From positions 1-35,971 of IMG/VR virus record IMGVR_UViG_3300030118_003663: a DNA stretch of 35,971 nucleotides; one strand, 5' to 3'. The notes under the pieces are model-generated. The model was not told where the DNA came from and ran no database searches. It saw only the letters and a list, made by a program, of their open reading frames with translations. Each line of letters opens with the position of its first letter. Positions within the stretch are counted from its first letter, which is position 1. Below are positions 15,477 to 23,048 of the stretch, piece after piece. The stretch is from a virus. The position numbers and the translations under genes are program-made.

Positions 15477-15627
15477 CGGTTTTCTCCTGTTCAGTTTCTT
15501 TTACTTCAGTTTGAGGTGGTTCTTCCTCTTTTTTACCAGACATAATATCTAATGCAGCCTTACTAACATTTTTAAGGTCACTAAATGCTGATTTACCAAA
15601 ATATTTTGGATCTGTAGATGGTGACAT
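15469..15627 (-). CDS. Small acidic-tailed protein, unknown
   Basis: The 52-residue protein begins MSPSTDPKYFGKSAFSDLKN and ends in a charged tail (KKEEEPPQTEVKETEQEKTDG). The ATG shares a base with the TGA of the adenylyltransferase-like gene (TGATG), and its own 3' end overlaps the start of the modular protein by 8 nt. These overlaps on both sides make it convincing despite its size. A ribosome site for the next gene (CAGGAG) lies inside its last codons. The function is unknown. The small acidic prohead core proteins of T4 are a loose comparison only. Confidence 0.65.
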   Translation of the reverse strand: MSPSTDPKYFGKSAFSDLKNVSKAALDIMSGKKEEEPPQTEVKETEQEKTDG

Positions 15628-16895
15628 CACTTCCTTTCTGGTTTATACTCTGATACCAGTGCCGTAAGAGTTGGCGCTAGCATTGAAAACTTTTGTTGTA
15701 TCGTGAGGACATCAATACCTTGTTCCATTGCCCTCTGAATAATCTTATCTGCTTCTCTTTTAGACAAATTAAGTTTATCCATTATATATTTTACAACTTT
15801 ATTCATGGATTCTTTAACTGTTTCGTCTTGGCCTGGTGTATCTTTTGTGTAAATCACTAAGGATGGATAATCACCACGTTCAATAGTTTCTTGAATCTCA
15901 CTAATATATTTATAAATAAATGAATTGTCAAAGACATCTGAATTATTGACATTGGCCATAAAACGAGTGTATTTGTTGACAAGTTGTTCCATGAAGAACA
16001 AATCTTTTTCGTTTATCTTTTTGACTTTTTGCAATTTATTTCTTATGTCAAGAAACTCATCAAGGACCATTACAGCTTCTTTAAGATAAAATTCATCTTT
16101 TTTACTAAGACCACTAAGAGAGTTGACCATCTCATCAAGCATATTAAATGCATGTGTTGAGTGATGTAGATGAGATGTAGTGAAAGAACCAACTGTAATC
16201 TGGTGTGTCTTGTCAAGAGTAATCTGTTCTACTACGGATTCAGTCTCAAAGTCAATCTCTTTCCATTTCTTGCCTTCTTTGACCACATCTAACTTCATAC
16301 CCTTACGAATATCATTAAACATTTTCTTTGTGTCAGCATCAGAAAGAGATGGTGGAGTACCCATACGAAATGACTTGAAATCTCCATCCACAGCAGCTGC
16401 CCTCATCTTTGATGCAGACATTCCCTCTACACCCTCGGCATCTGGATCACGTTCACCTGCACTTACGACATCAATATTGTCAAAGTCATAGAATCCATGT
16501 TTCTTTTCTTCACCATTGTAGGTCTGTAATAATTTTTTAAAGTCTTGAACTCTATCACTACCAACGACCATGACAAGATTGGTATATTTTTTCTTGTTGT
16601 ATAATTCTACGGCAACGTCAAGAGCAGTTTTGGCATTACTTGAAATGATGTTCCTTGAAAACTTAGAGAACATCTTCTTCATGTATTTAATTTTAGTATT
16701 TCTATCAAGAGGATTCTTTTTAGGGTCTTGGGATTGACTTGGATAGACAAAGAAATCTCCACCCCTCTGTCTTGCCACAGATTGAACTGCAATAATCAAC
16801 TTCTCGTGGCCAACTGTAGGTGGATTGAATCTTCCAAAGGTGAACACTGCTGTATCACCTTTTCTTTCTGTCATAAATCTTTGGTAGGTTTTCAT
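15627..16895 (-). CDS. Nucleotidyltransferase like NMN adenylyltransferase, with capsid-targeting-like leader
   Basis: The 422-residue protein has a HIGH-superfamily nucleotidyltransferase domain. Residues 18-30 read FTFGRFNPPTVGH (the H/T-x-x-H nucleotide site), VVGSDRVQDF is near 110, and GMSASKMR at 158-165 matches the ISST-x-x-R-type motif. NMN and nicotinate mononucleotide adenylyltransferases, which make NAD from NMN and ATP, share this layout, as do cytidylyltransferases. The C-terminal 200 residues, with HHSTHAFNMLDEM and a LSKREADKIIQRAMEQGI end, form an unknown helical domain. The N-terminus MKTYQRFMTE matches the T4 IPIII capsid-targeting sequence as I remember it (MKTYQEFIAE) in 7 of 10 positions. 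NAD rescue on entry is an attractive inference. Confidence 0.75.
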   Translation of the reverse strand: MKTYQRFMTERKGDTAVFTFGRFNPPTVGHEKLIIAVQSVARQRGGDFFVYPSQSQDPKKNPLDRNTKIKYMKKMFSKFSRNIISSNAKTALDVAVELYNKKKYTNLVMVVGSDRVQDFKKLLQTYNGEEKKHGFYDFDNIDVVSAGERDPDAEGVEGMSASKMRAAAVDGDFKSFRMGTPPSLSDADTKKMFNDIRKGMKLDVVKEGKKWKEIDFETESVVEQITLDKTHQITVGSFTTSHLHHSTHAFNMLDEMVNSLSGLSKKDEFYLKEAVMVLDEFLDIRNKLQKVKKINEKDLFFMEQLVNKYTRFMANVNNSDVFDNSFIYKYISEIQETIERGDYPSLVIYTKDTPGQDETVKESMNKVVKYIMDKLNLSKREADKIIQRAMEQGIDVLTIQQKFSMLAPTLTALVSEYKPERK

Positions 16896-17392
16896 TACTC
16901 TTCCATTGAATTAGGATACCAATCTGGTAAAGGTTTTGATTTGATTCGTGCTGCATATTCCTTTTTGGCCTGTTCTTTGTTGACTTTAATTTTACCATCT
17001 ACTAAGTCTTTTACGAACCCCAAAGTGGCAGCATTTGCATAGAGTGAACCACATCGTGCAGTAACTTCCATCTTCAATCCATCGTAAATTATACTTCCCG
17101 AAGCATGACCAAGAATATCCAACATCTCAGTTGGAACTTTCATTTTCATAGTTGAATAGACGTAATCTCTGTGAGGTGCAGGAAAATCATGTGGAATACT
17201 TTCATCTATAACCCAAACTTCATTAAAAGGTGGTTCAATAGAATTCCAGCTTAAACGAGTTTCAGTCATCTCATCTGGTTCACCAAAAACCTTAACCATT
17301 TTCTCTGCATACAATCTTGCATCTTCAAATCTCCAATTCTTTGTGATTTCAGAAGACTTTTGTTCTTTTAAATAATTATTAAAGGTTTTCAC
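16895..17392 (-). CDS. Unknown protein with MKTF...LKE leader
   Basis: The 165-residue protein starts MKTFNNYLKEQKSSE, with an L-x-E site at residues 8-10. The mature part would start with a helix (WRFEDARLYAEKMVKVFGEP) and continue as a mixed alpha/beta domain with PHRDYVYSTMKMKVP and CGSLYANAATLGFVKDLVDG. The end is lysine-rich. I do not recognise the fold. Its stop overlaps the ATG of the adenylyltransferase-like gene (TAATG), linking the two in translation. The leader suggests head packaging. Confidence 0.7.
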   Translation of the reverse strand: MKTFNNYLKEQKSSEITKNWRFEDARLYAEKMVKVFGEPDEMTETRLSWNSIEPPFNEVWVIDESIPHDFPAPHRDYVYSTMKMKVPTEMLDILGHASGSIIYDGLKMEVTARCGSLYANAATLGFVKDLVDGKIKVNKEQAKKEYAARIKSKPLPDWYPNSMEE

Positions 17393-17709
17393 GCTGAACC
17401 TCCGTATTTTTTTGATTTGACTTTTTTACCTTTATTTTCTCCACCTGTTCTGGCAATCTTACCTTTGGCCTTACAGTGTGCTTTACATGAGAAACCTTTT
17501 GGTGCATTACAGTTACAATGACTCATATCCTTTTCTTCAAATGCCATAACCCTTGTACCAGTTGAGTTGAGTTTTACTTTTTTCAGATTAAAATGTTTTC
17601 TGATATACTCTGCAGCATCTTTTACTGAGATGAGGTGACTCATACCCTTGATAAAAGAATTTATCTGCTGAGTAGTTGGTTTTCCATAAAACTCATGAAA
17701 CTGGATCAT
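17389..17709 (-). CDS. Small cysteine-containing basic protein
   Basis: The protein is 106 residues from the ATG at 17709, chosen because it overlaps the upstream stop as ATGA. The ORF extends five codons further upstream without such support. The N-terminal half is helical (QQINSFIKGMSHLI, SVKDAAEYIRKHF). The second half holds SHCNCNAPKGFSCKAHCKAK, with four cysteines and a histidine that could bind a metal ion, then a K/G-rich tail. The start MIQFHEF resembles the leader family but has no clear L-x-E site. A nucleic-acid-binding role is only suggested by charge. Confidence 0.65.
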   Translation of the reverse strand: MIQFHEFYGKPTTQQINSFIKGMSHLISVKDAAEYIRKHFNLKKVKLNSTGTRVMAFEEKDMSHCNCNAPKGFSCKAHCKAKGKIARTGGENKGKKVKSKKYGGSA

Positions 17710-18542
17710 TTTCTTTTCTTCCACAAATCTGCATCTGCTTTACGTGCACCACCACCTGTGATGAAACTATTGACTCTGGCAAATGCCCATTGTTGAGGTG
17801 TAGTGCCTGGTCTGTGACCTGTTCTCCAAGCTGCCATACCCCTGTCATATACCTTCTTCAATATACCATAAGAGATACCTGACTTCTCGGCCTTCTTTAC
17901 AAGTCCTTTGATTTTCTCATTCAAGTTTTCCTCTTTCATAGGTTTCATTCCAAGTTTCTTACGATAGACATTCACTTGTTTGATTAACTCTTTCTGATCT
18001 GGTGAATTCGGAATGGCTTTCATTGCCTTGGTTGTGAGTTTCATCATCATAGCTTTATCACTTTTATTCTCACCAAACATCTTTTTATACTTCAATGTAT
18101 GTTTAGATGGTTTGGTCTTGGCACTTTTGTCGCCTGGTGCTGGTTTGTATGCCGCTGGGTTGTCATCGTCCATCTTTGCACCTTTTTCAAAATGTCTTGC
18201 TCTTGCCTGTTTGGTGGACTTTGACTTTACACCCTTATAATATTTTGCAGGTTGTGTACCCTCTCTGTCTTCAACATCGTCATCCTGTGCAACTTTTCTC
18301 TGGTGACTTCCCTCGTCAAATTTTAAATCATAGTTGTATGCAACCACACCAGAAGACATCTTTCTGAGATACACATGGATAGTCGTACTACCTGTGTGGT
18401 GAGGAAAAGTAAAGGCAGGTTTGGTCTTTTTCATTTTATAGTCATCGGTCGCATTGACAACCTGTTTTGCCAGTCTTCTCTTCTTTATTTCGTCAGCAAC
18501 ATATTGGTCTGTCCTGTCGTCATACTCTTTAAAGTTTATCAT
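17706..18542 (-). CDS. Two-domain phage protein (DUF5824-like N-terminal part)
   Basis: The 278-residue basic protein begins MINFKEYDDRTDQYVADEIK. Its first domain ends with AKYYKGVKSKSTKQARARHF, which I associate with DUF5824 of large phages. A charged linker leads to a helical middle (NSPDQKELIKQVNVYRKKLG) containing the L-N-E-K run. The C-terminal domain (KAEKSGISYGILKKVYDRGM, AAWRTGHRPG, QWAFARVNSFITGGGARKAD) also recurs in many phage and prophage proteins. The function of both is unknown to me. It lies inside the late cluster of leader-bearing genes and overlaps both neighbours by ATGA, so it may be part of the same packaged set. Confidence 0.7.
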   Translation of the reverse strand: MINFKEYDDRTDQYVADEIKKRRLAKQVVNATDDYKMKKTKPAFTFPHHTGSTTIHVYLRKMSSGVVAYNYDLKFDEGSHQRKVAQDDDVEDREGTQPAKYYKGVKSKSTKQARARHFEKGAKMDDDNPAAYKPAPGDKSAKTKPSKHTLKYKKMFGENKSDKAMMMKLTTKAMKAIPNSPDQKELIKQVNVYRKKLGMKPMKEENLNEKIKGLVKKAEKSGISYGILKKVYDRGMAAWRTGHRPGTTPQQWAFARVNSFITGGGARKADADLWKKRK

Positions 18543-18802
18543 TTTTCCTCTATCTGTAGTATAAGTTTAGAATTTCCTTTTATGAGGCGATGATAAGAAT
18601 ACTTAGGTATCTCAATCACATCTCCCTCTTCTATTTCAACTGGCATTTGGTTATCAAACTGAAACTGCCACCCCTCACCTTGCAATACTGTAATAACTCT
18701 ATCTCTTTTATCTCTGTGCCAAACCATTTCCTCTTCGGCCACATCTTCATCAAAGGTTCTCTCAAACCATTCATTCACTATATCATCTGTGAAAGGAAAC
18801 AT
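18539..18802 (-). CDS. Cupin-fold small protein
   Basis: The 87-residue protein matches a single cupin barrel. VWHRDKRDRVITVLQGEGWQ resembles cupin motif 1 (histidine, acidic residue, GxG-like turn), and EEGDVIEIPKYSYHRLIKG resembles motif 2 (P-x-x-x-x-H). Such proteins bind a metal ion or small ligand. The start follows the upstream stop closely, and the gene ends in an ATGA overlap with the DUF5824-like gene. No leader is present. The ligand and role cannot be inferred. Confidence 0.7.
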   Translation of the reverse strand: MFPFTDDIVNEWFERTFDEDVAEEEMVWHRDKRDRVITVLQGEGWQFQFDNQMPVEIEEGDVIEIPKYSYHRLIKGNSKLILQIEEK

Positions 18803-19347
18803 TACCAGAAACCATTTGGATTGTCAACAGAAAGACCAAGTTCCTTTGCATATCTTGGAAGTCTACAAGCCCAATAAGATGGCTTGGTTTTATCATTCCT
18901 TGTATCACACTTATGTCTGGCTGCAAAACTCCTTCTGGCTTCAGGATCATTTATTTTTACTTTCAATCCAGTAGTATCACCCCAAGTAACTTTCTTTATG
19001 TTTTGAGTCTTTGGATCTCTAACATAGACATAGTATTTTTTGGGGCCACCTCTCTTTGGTTTATTCAATTCAACATGATCATCTTCTAACAATGGTAAGT
19101 CCAGAGGCACTTCTTCTCCTTCATATAAGGCAAACTCACCAATATCTGTATTCAGAAACATCACTTCTTCTGCTTGTGGCATGTATTCACCTTCTTCATA
19201 CAGTTCTCTAACCTTCTTAAACAAATTGAAGAAGTTTTCAGAATACATACGGAAAACACTCTGAGTAAGTGGTATTTCGTTATCTACATGATACTTGACA
19301 GCTTCATCAAGTACAATCTCATTGTCGTGTTCTATGAATGTTTTCAT
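18802..19347 (-). CDS. Phage protein with conserved C-terminal ARH...C...YW.C domain
   Basis: The 181-residue protein starts MKTFIEHDNEIVLDEAVKYH. The opening is leader-like, with an L-x-E site at residues 13-15. The middle is acidic. The C-terminal 80 residues (KKYYVYVRDPKTQNIKKVTW, then ARRSFAARHKCDTRNDKTKP and SYWACRLPRY) form a compact basic domain that I have seen in many T4-like marine phage proteins. The spaced H, C, C and C residues could bind a metal. No function is known to me. It sits between the ligase-like gene and the cupin, with short overlaps on both sides. Confidence 0.7.
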   Translation of the reverse strand: MKTFIEHDNEIVLDEAVKYHVDNEIPLTQSVFRMYSENFFNLFKKVRELYEEGEYMPQAEEVMFLNTDIGEFALYEGEEVPLDLPLLEDDHVELNKPKRGGPKKYYVYVRDPKTQNIKKVTWGDTTGLKVKINDPEARRSFAARHKCDTRNDKTKPSYWACRLPRYAKELGLSVDNPNGFW

Positions 19348-20558
19348 TTAGTCCAATTCTTTGCCGCATTAAAGTTTGCTCTTGAGAACTCAAGTCTATC
19401 AACCAACTTTACTGCCTTACCTAATTTGTCTATAGCAACAAAACCCTCTGGTTGTGTAACCTTATATCCATTTTCTGTACGGATGAAAAGGTCCATAAGT
19501 CCTTTTGATTTTTCTAACTTACGAATCACCATCTCTTTGGCATCCACCAGAAGATTTTGCATGTCAAATATTTTTACCAACTGTGAAGAATTTGAACGAA
19601 ACTCTTTCATAAGTCTGTCCATATTCAATTGCTTAATTTTCTTGTTTTGTGGTCTTTTTACTTTGTCAACTTCTTTTTTTAACTTATCATAAACATATTC
19701 AATTAGACCTTTTGTGTGCATTCTGGTGTTTGTTATTTTTTGCCCAGTTCTGACTTTTGTATTGTTATAGGTCTTTATCATTATGTTAATATCGTCATTC
19801 TGAGAAATCATATTTAAGAATTCAGAATTTAGAGTATGAAATGTTTTTCCTGCTTGAGACAATACCTTGGTAATGGCAGTGGTTTCAGTCTTATTGAAAT
19901 TAATACTACCAGATGTGTCTCTATACTCTGCATCTGAATACCATACATCAGAAGTTTTTGCCAAACCTCTGAGGTTGACGGAGAATGACGCAGACATATC
20001 CTCCATCGTTTTTCCGCTATAAGTTGTGTGAAAAACGATCCCCATTTTGGAAGACAATATCCGCTGTGCACTCTCCATCGGAACCGCATATACAATCGTG
20101 TTCGGTTGGAAAGTCACATATTGTTTTCCATCTATTGTTTTATTTTCTAAGTCTTCTTGAGTGAACATCATGTCACCCTGAAGTACATCTTTAATACCTA
20201 ACTTGGACAGTTCAGTGAGTGCTACCTTGAGTTTTTGGTTAAGACCGCTTGATGGATGGTTCCTATCAATGTCATCATGAGAATAGTTGATCTTCGCGTT
20301 CTTGTTGAACACGCCTTTAGTGCCCACAAAGAACTGGCCATTCTCAGGGTTAATACCCGCGAAGATGGCTGGGGCGCCATCCCACTTTACTGTCACGTTG
20401 ACACTGGACTTTGACGATCCGGCCAACATATCTCGTAGGGACTGTAAATAGTTGATAGCAGATCGAGTCCCTACTACACCATTATTTAGAACTTCATCTT
20501 CCAGATGTTCTAAATGTAAGTTTTTTTCTTCTGTTAGGAATCCTGCAAAACTATGCAC
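19344..20558 (-). CDS. Ligase-superfamily nucleotidyltransferase (DNA/RNA ligase fold) with capsid-targeting-like leader
   Basis: The 404-residue protein carries the signature motifs of covalent nucleotidyltransferases. Motif I is K58-W-D-G61-A-P with lysine 58 as the expected AMP acceptor. FFVGTKGVF follows at 76-84, a motif III-like DVLQGDMMFT at 124-133, motif IV E371-G-F-V, and motif V KAVKLVD at 381-387. These enzymes seal nicks in DNA or RNA, or cap RNA. The sequence resembles the DUF6267 group of marine phages, as I recall it. RNA rather than DNA as substrate is inference. The N-terminus MHSFAGFLTE ends in an L-x-E site, so the enzyme may be packaged in the head. It overlaps the next gene in the cluster by 4 nt. 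Confidence 0.75.
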   Translation of the reverse strand: MHSFAGFLTEEKNLHLEHLEDEVLNNGVVGTRSAINYLQSLRDMLAGSSKSSVNVTVKWDGAPAIFAGINPENGQFFVGTKGVFNKNAKINYSHDDIDRNHPSSGLNQKLKVALTELSKLGIKDVLQGDMMFTQEDLENKTIDGKQYVTFQPNTIVYAVPMESAQRILSSKMGIVFHTTYSGKTMEDMSASFSVNLRGLAKTSDVWYSDAEYRDTSGSINFNKTETTAITKVLSQAGKTFHTLNSEFLNMISQNDDINIMIKTYNNTKVRTGQKITNTRMHTKGLIEYVYDKLKKEVDKVKRPQNKKIKQLNMDRLMKEFRSNSSQLVKIFDMQNLLVDAKEMVIRKLEKSKGLMDLFIRTENGYKVTQPEGFVAIDKLGKAVKLVDRLEFSRANFNAAKNWTK

Positions 20559-22356
20559 CGTATATCCTTTGAAATTCAGAGTAATCTATAATTTTATATC
20601 CTTCAAAAACATACGATAACTGACCACCAGCTTTATTAGTTCCCATTCTGTTCAAACTATAATGAAGACTACCATCTTCATCCATACCCATGCAGAAATG
20701 GCTATACATAGTATAGTACCTACCACCTTGAGAACTAACCTGAACTCCTATTAATGGAATATTATCAGCACTTATTGAATCTATTTTATCTTCTATAAAT
20801 TTACTACCACTACCTAAATATTCATAGGGTTTACCTTTATCAGAAGCTCCAAACACTTTAAAAACTGGCAAATCTGTTGATCCAAAAAACATTTCTTTCT
20901 GTAATTCCACTACCTCTTTTGCAATAGATTTAGCATTTGAAATTGTCCTACCAGCAAACATACTATTAAGAGATGTTAAAGTTATCCAATTTGTAAATAA
21001 TTTTATTCTATCATCAATATTTTCTTTACCAGTAACATTAAGGCCAATATTACCTGCAAATTTTATATGACCATATTTTGTTGCTGTAGATTGAATTTTC
21101 TTTACCTCTGTATCTATCACTCTTGATATTTTTTTCAACTCAACAGGAGTCATTTCTTTAATTGTGGGAACTACACTTGCTTCTGTCAAAAATTCTTCAG
21201 ACAATGGTTTTCTAATTCCGGCTTTCTTAAATAATGTTTGTAAATCTCTTACTGGACTTTTGTTCATTCGTCTAAGTAAACTATCTTTTAAACTTGACCC
21301 AAACCCCATCAACTTAGAAACTAATTTATTAAATACATTTTTGATACCTTTGAAAATTTTTACCCCAACTCCTGCAACATTTCCTAACATATCTTTAAAC
21401 CAACCCTCTGCTAGGGCAACGTTCAACATATCCTCAAAAGAATCTAATCCATATCTATCTTTTACAGCCTTAAATATTTTTCCTAGTTGTGCACCACCCA
21501 TCTCTTTTTTCAAAGAAACTAGTACAAACCGAATATTATTTGGAAGTTCACAAATACCAGTTTTTTCATCATAATCAACTTTTTGAGTTTTTAATGCAGT
21601 GATTACTGTATCAGCAGGTTTATTACAAATTACAGCATCTGGTGTTGGTAATTTTGATCCTGTCTTTTGAATTTGATCATTTTCTCTTTCAGCTTGATAA
21701 TAATCATCTATTCTACCATGAATAATATATTTAAATTCTGATGATAATTTTTCTTTTTTAAAAATTGACATACCAGCTGCCAATCTCAAAGTTTCAGCCA
21801 AATCAGCAATATTTCTTTTATTTGGATCACTGAGTATTGAAAGAATGCCATCTACACCCTTTTGATCATAATCTTGACCATTAGTAAGATGTTTTTCAAT
21901 TTTCTTGACAATTTTTACGTCTTCTTCTGTAGGCCTATTTGAATCTCCTAATTTTTCATATTCAATATCTGCATCCATAAACAGCCCAAGACATGCAGCA
22001 GCTTCTAATGTATTAACATTCCATGTTATGCCTTGACCACTAGAACTTTTGTTAAATAAAGGACTTATACTTGCTTCTTTACCATCTAACTTATAAACTT
22101 TTCCATTAAAATCCAAAAATACCACAACCCCTCCACCACCTATTGTGACTAGAGTAGCATCATTGGTTGGTTGAACTTTTACTACTTTATCACCACCATT
22201 TACCGGCATTCCTGCTTTGTTTAACTTATCAACATTTTTACCAGCACTGGAAACAGTTGCCTCAGTCCCTGCAGGATACTTAGGATCATAGATACTCATT
22301 TCTTTGAGTATATTTTTAAAATCTTCTTTTAATATTTTTTGTTTAAACGATAACAT
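20551..22356 (-). CDS. Large putative internal head protein with leader and internal cleavage-like site
   Basis: The 601-residue protein opens MLSFKQKILKEDFKNILKEM, with L-K-E at residues 9-11 and again at 17-19. A Gly-rich beta segment (VTIGGGGVVVFLDFNGKVYK) lies near residue 70. From about 315 to 365 there is a run of amphipathic, basic helix (MLGNVAGVGVKIFKGIKNVF and LVSKLMGFGSSLKDSLLRRM) that could touch membranes. A second leader-like site, SEEFLTEASVV, has L-T-E at 390-392 and could split the protein into two mature parts. A late-type promoter and a ribosome site (GGAG) stand just upstream, making it the first gene of the packaged-protein cluster. No known enzyme motif is visible. Confidence 0.65.
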   Translation of the reverse strand: MLSFKQKILKEDFKNILKEMSIYDPKYPAGTEATVSSAGKNVDKLNKAGMPVNGGDKVVKVQPTNDATLVTIGGGGVVVFLDFNGKVYKLDGKEASISPLFNKSSSGQGITWNVNTLEAAACLGLFMDADIEYEKLGDSNRPTEEDVKIVKKIEKHLTNGQDYDQKGVDGILSILSDPNKRNIADLAETLRLAAGMSIFKKEKLSSEFKYIIHGRIDDYYQAERENDQIQKTGSKLPTPDAVICNKPADTVITALKTQKVDYDEKTGICELPNNIRFVLVSLKKEMGGAQLGKIFKAVKDRYGLDSFEDMLNVALAEGWFKDMLGNVAGVGVKIFKGIKNVFNKLVSKLMGFGSSLKDSLLRRMNKSPVRDLQTLFKKAGIRKPLSEEFLTEASVVPTIKEMTPVELKKISRVIDTEVKKIQSTATKYGHIKFAGNIGLNVTGKENIDDRIKLFTNWITLTSLNSMFAGRTISNAKSIAKEVVELQKEMFFGSTDLPVFKVFGASDKGKPYEYLGSGSKFIEDKIDSISADNIPLIGVQVSSQGGRYYTMYSHFCMGMDEDGSLHYSLNRMGTNKAGGQLSYVFEGYKIIDYSEFQRIYGA

Positions 22357-22390
22357 TCAAACTCCAAAAAAAGTTTACAACTACCTACAA

Positions 22391-22398
22391 TATTTATA
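22391..22398 (-). promoter_or_regulatory. T4-type late promoter TATAAATA
   Basis: An exact TATAAATA box on the minus strand lies in the short gap between the 22400-22738 gene and the ATG at 22356. The predicted start is about 30 nt before the ATG, with GGAG between. It would drive the cluster of leader-bearing genes late in infection, which suits proteins that are packaged into heads. Confidence 0.75.
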
Positions 22399-22399
22399 A

Positions 22400-22738
22400 T
22401 TAAACGGCCGTAGGTTCAGGCGGATCGTTGTCTCTACTTACTTTTTCTGCAGTTTGAATGAATACATCTGGGGAGAGATCATGCCAACCTATAGTAACAC
22501 CTTCAACCATTTGTTCACCAAATATATTGCCGAACTGGTCTTCCATGATATAGACAGGATCTTTTTGTGTGTGGAATTTATCTGTGAGTAAGATACAATG
22601 AACCATCACACCTAACTCTGGATAGATGTAATACTTGCCTGGTTCAAAGGTCAAGGCGGGAGGAAACTCTTTCTTCTTTTCCTGTTTCTTTTTACGAAAG
22701 TCAGCAAGACTGACTACGTTCTCATTCTGTCGGCTCAC
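22400..22738 (-). CDS. Conserved marine T4-like phage protein, unknown
   Basis: The 112-residue protein has a charged N-terminal helix (VVSLADFRKKKQEKKKEFPP). A beta-rich part follows with LTFEPGKYYIYPELGVMVHC and DPVYIMEDQFGNIFGEQMV. I recall this as a common companion of clpS in T4-like marine phages, without a known function. It overlaps clpS by 17 nt, and the late promoter for the next gene lies right after its stop, so it should end the uvsX-gp41 operon. Confidence 0.65.
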   Translation of the reverse strand: MSRQNENVVSLADFRKKKQEKKKEFPPALTFEPGKYYIYPELGVMVHCILLTDKFHTQKDPVYIMEDQFGNIFGEQMVEGVTIGWHDLSPDVFIQTAEKVSRDNDPPEPTAV

Positions 22739-23048
22739 CTGTTATCTTTAGTGGATAGTCGTTTTCTTTTGCAAGTTCCATGACCTCATACACTTTTTGT
22801 TCTGCAATCTGGTAGTCATAGATACCTGCAACTGCAGCCCCTAACTTGTGTACTTCAAACATGATTGAATCTGCCTCTGCCTGTGATTTGTTGAAATATG
22901 CCACCAAAGTCCAAGAAACAAACTCCATCGGTGTAAAGTCATCATTATGATAGATAACCTTAAACTTTCTTGGTGGTTTTGGTGGTTGTTTTTTCTTTTT
23001 GGGTGGCCTGTCTATGACATCTATGCCACCCTTTTTGTCTGTGCTCAT
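22722..23048 (-). CDS. clpS: ClpS-like adaptor of the Clp protease
   Basis: The 108-residue protein has a disordered basic start (RPPKKKKQPPKPPRK) and then the ClpS core: YHNDDFTPMEFVSWTLVAYF, the MFEVHKLGAAVAGIYDYQIA helix-strand, and EQKVYEVMELAKENDYPL. In bacteria ClpS binds ClpA and delivers N-degron substrates to ClpAP. A phage copy could redirect host proteolysis during infection; clpS genes are known in marine cyanophages. The core residues look intact. It overlaps the oxygenase gene by 4 nt. Confidence 0.9.
   Translation of the reverse strand: MSTDKKGGIDVIDRPPKKKKQPPKPPRKFKVIYHNDDFTPMEFVSWTLVAYFNKSQAEADSIMFEVHKLGAAVAGIYDYQIAEQKVYEVMELAKENDYPLKITGEPTE

Noticed and set aside
15907-15914. 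TATAAATA inside the adenylyltransferase-like gene
   Set aside because: AT-rich coding sequence (YKYI); the next gene start is about 280 nt away and is coupled.
19174-19692. Long plus-strand frame (172 residues)
   Set aside because: Shadow of two well-supported minus-strand genes; no plus-strand gene in the window has support.
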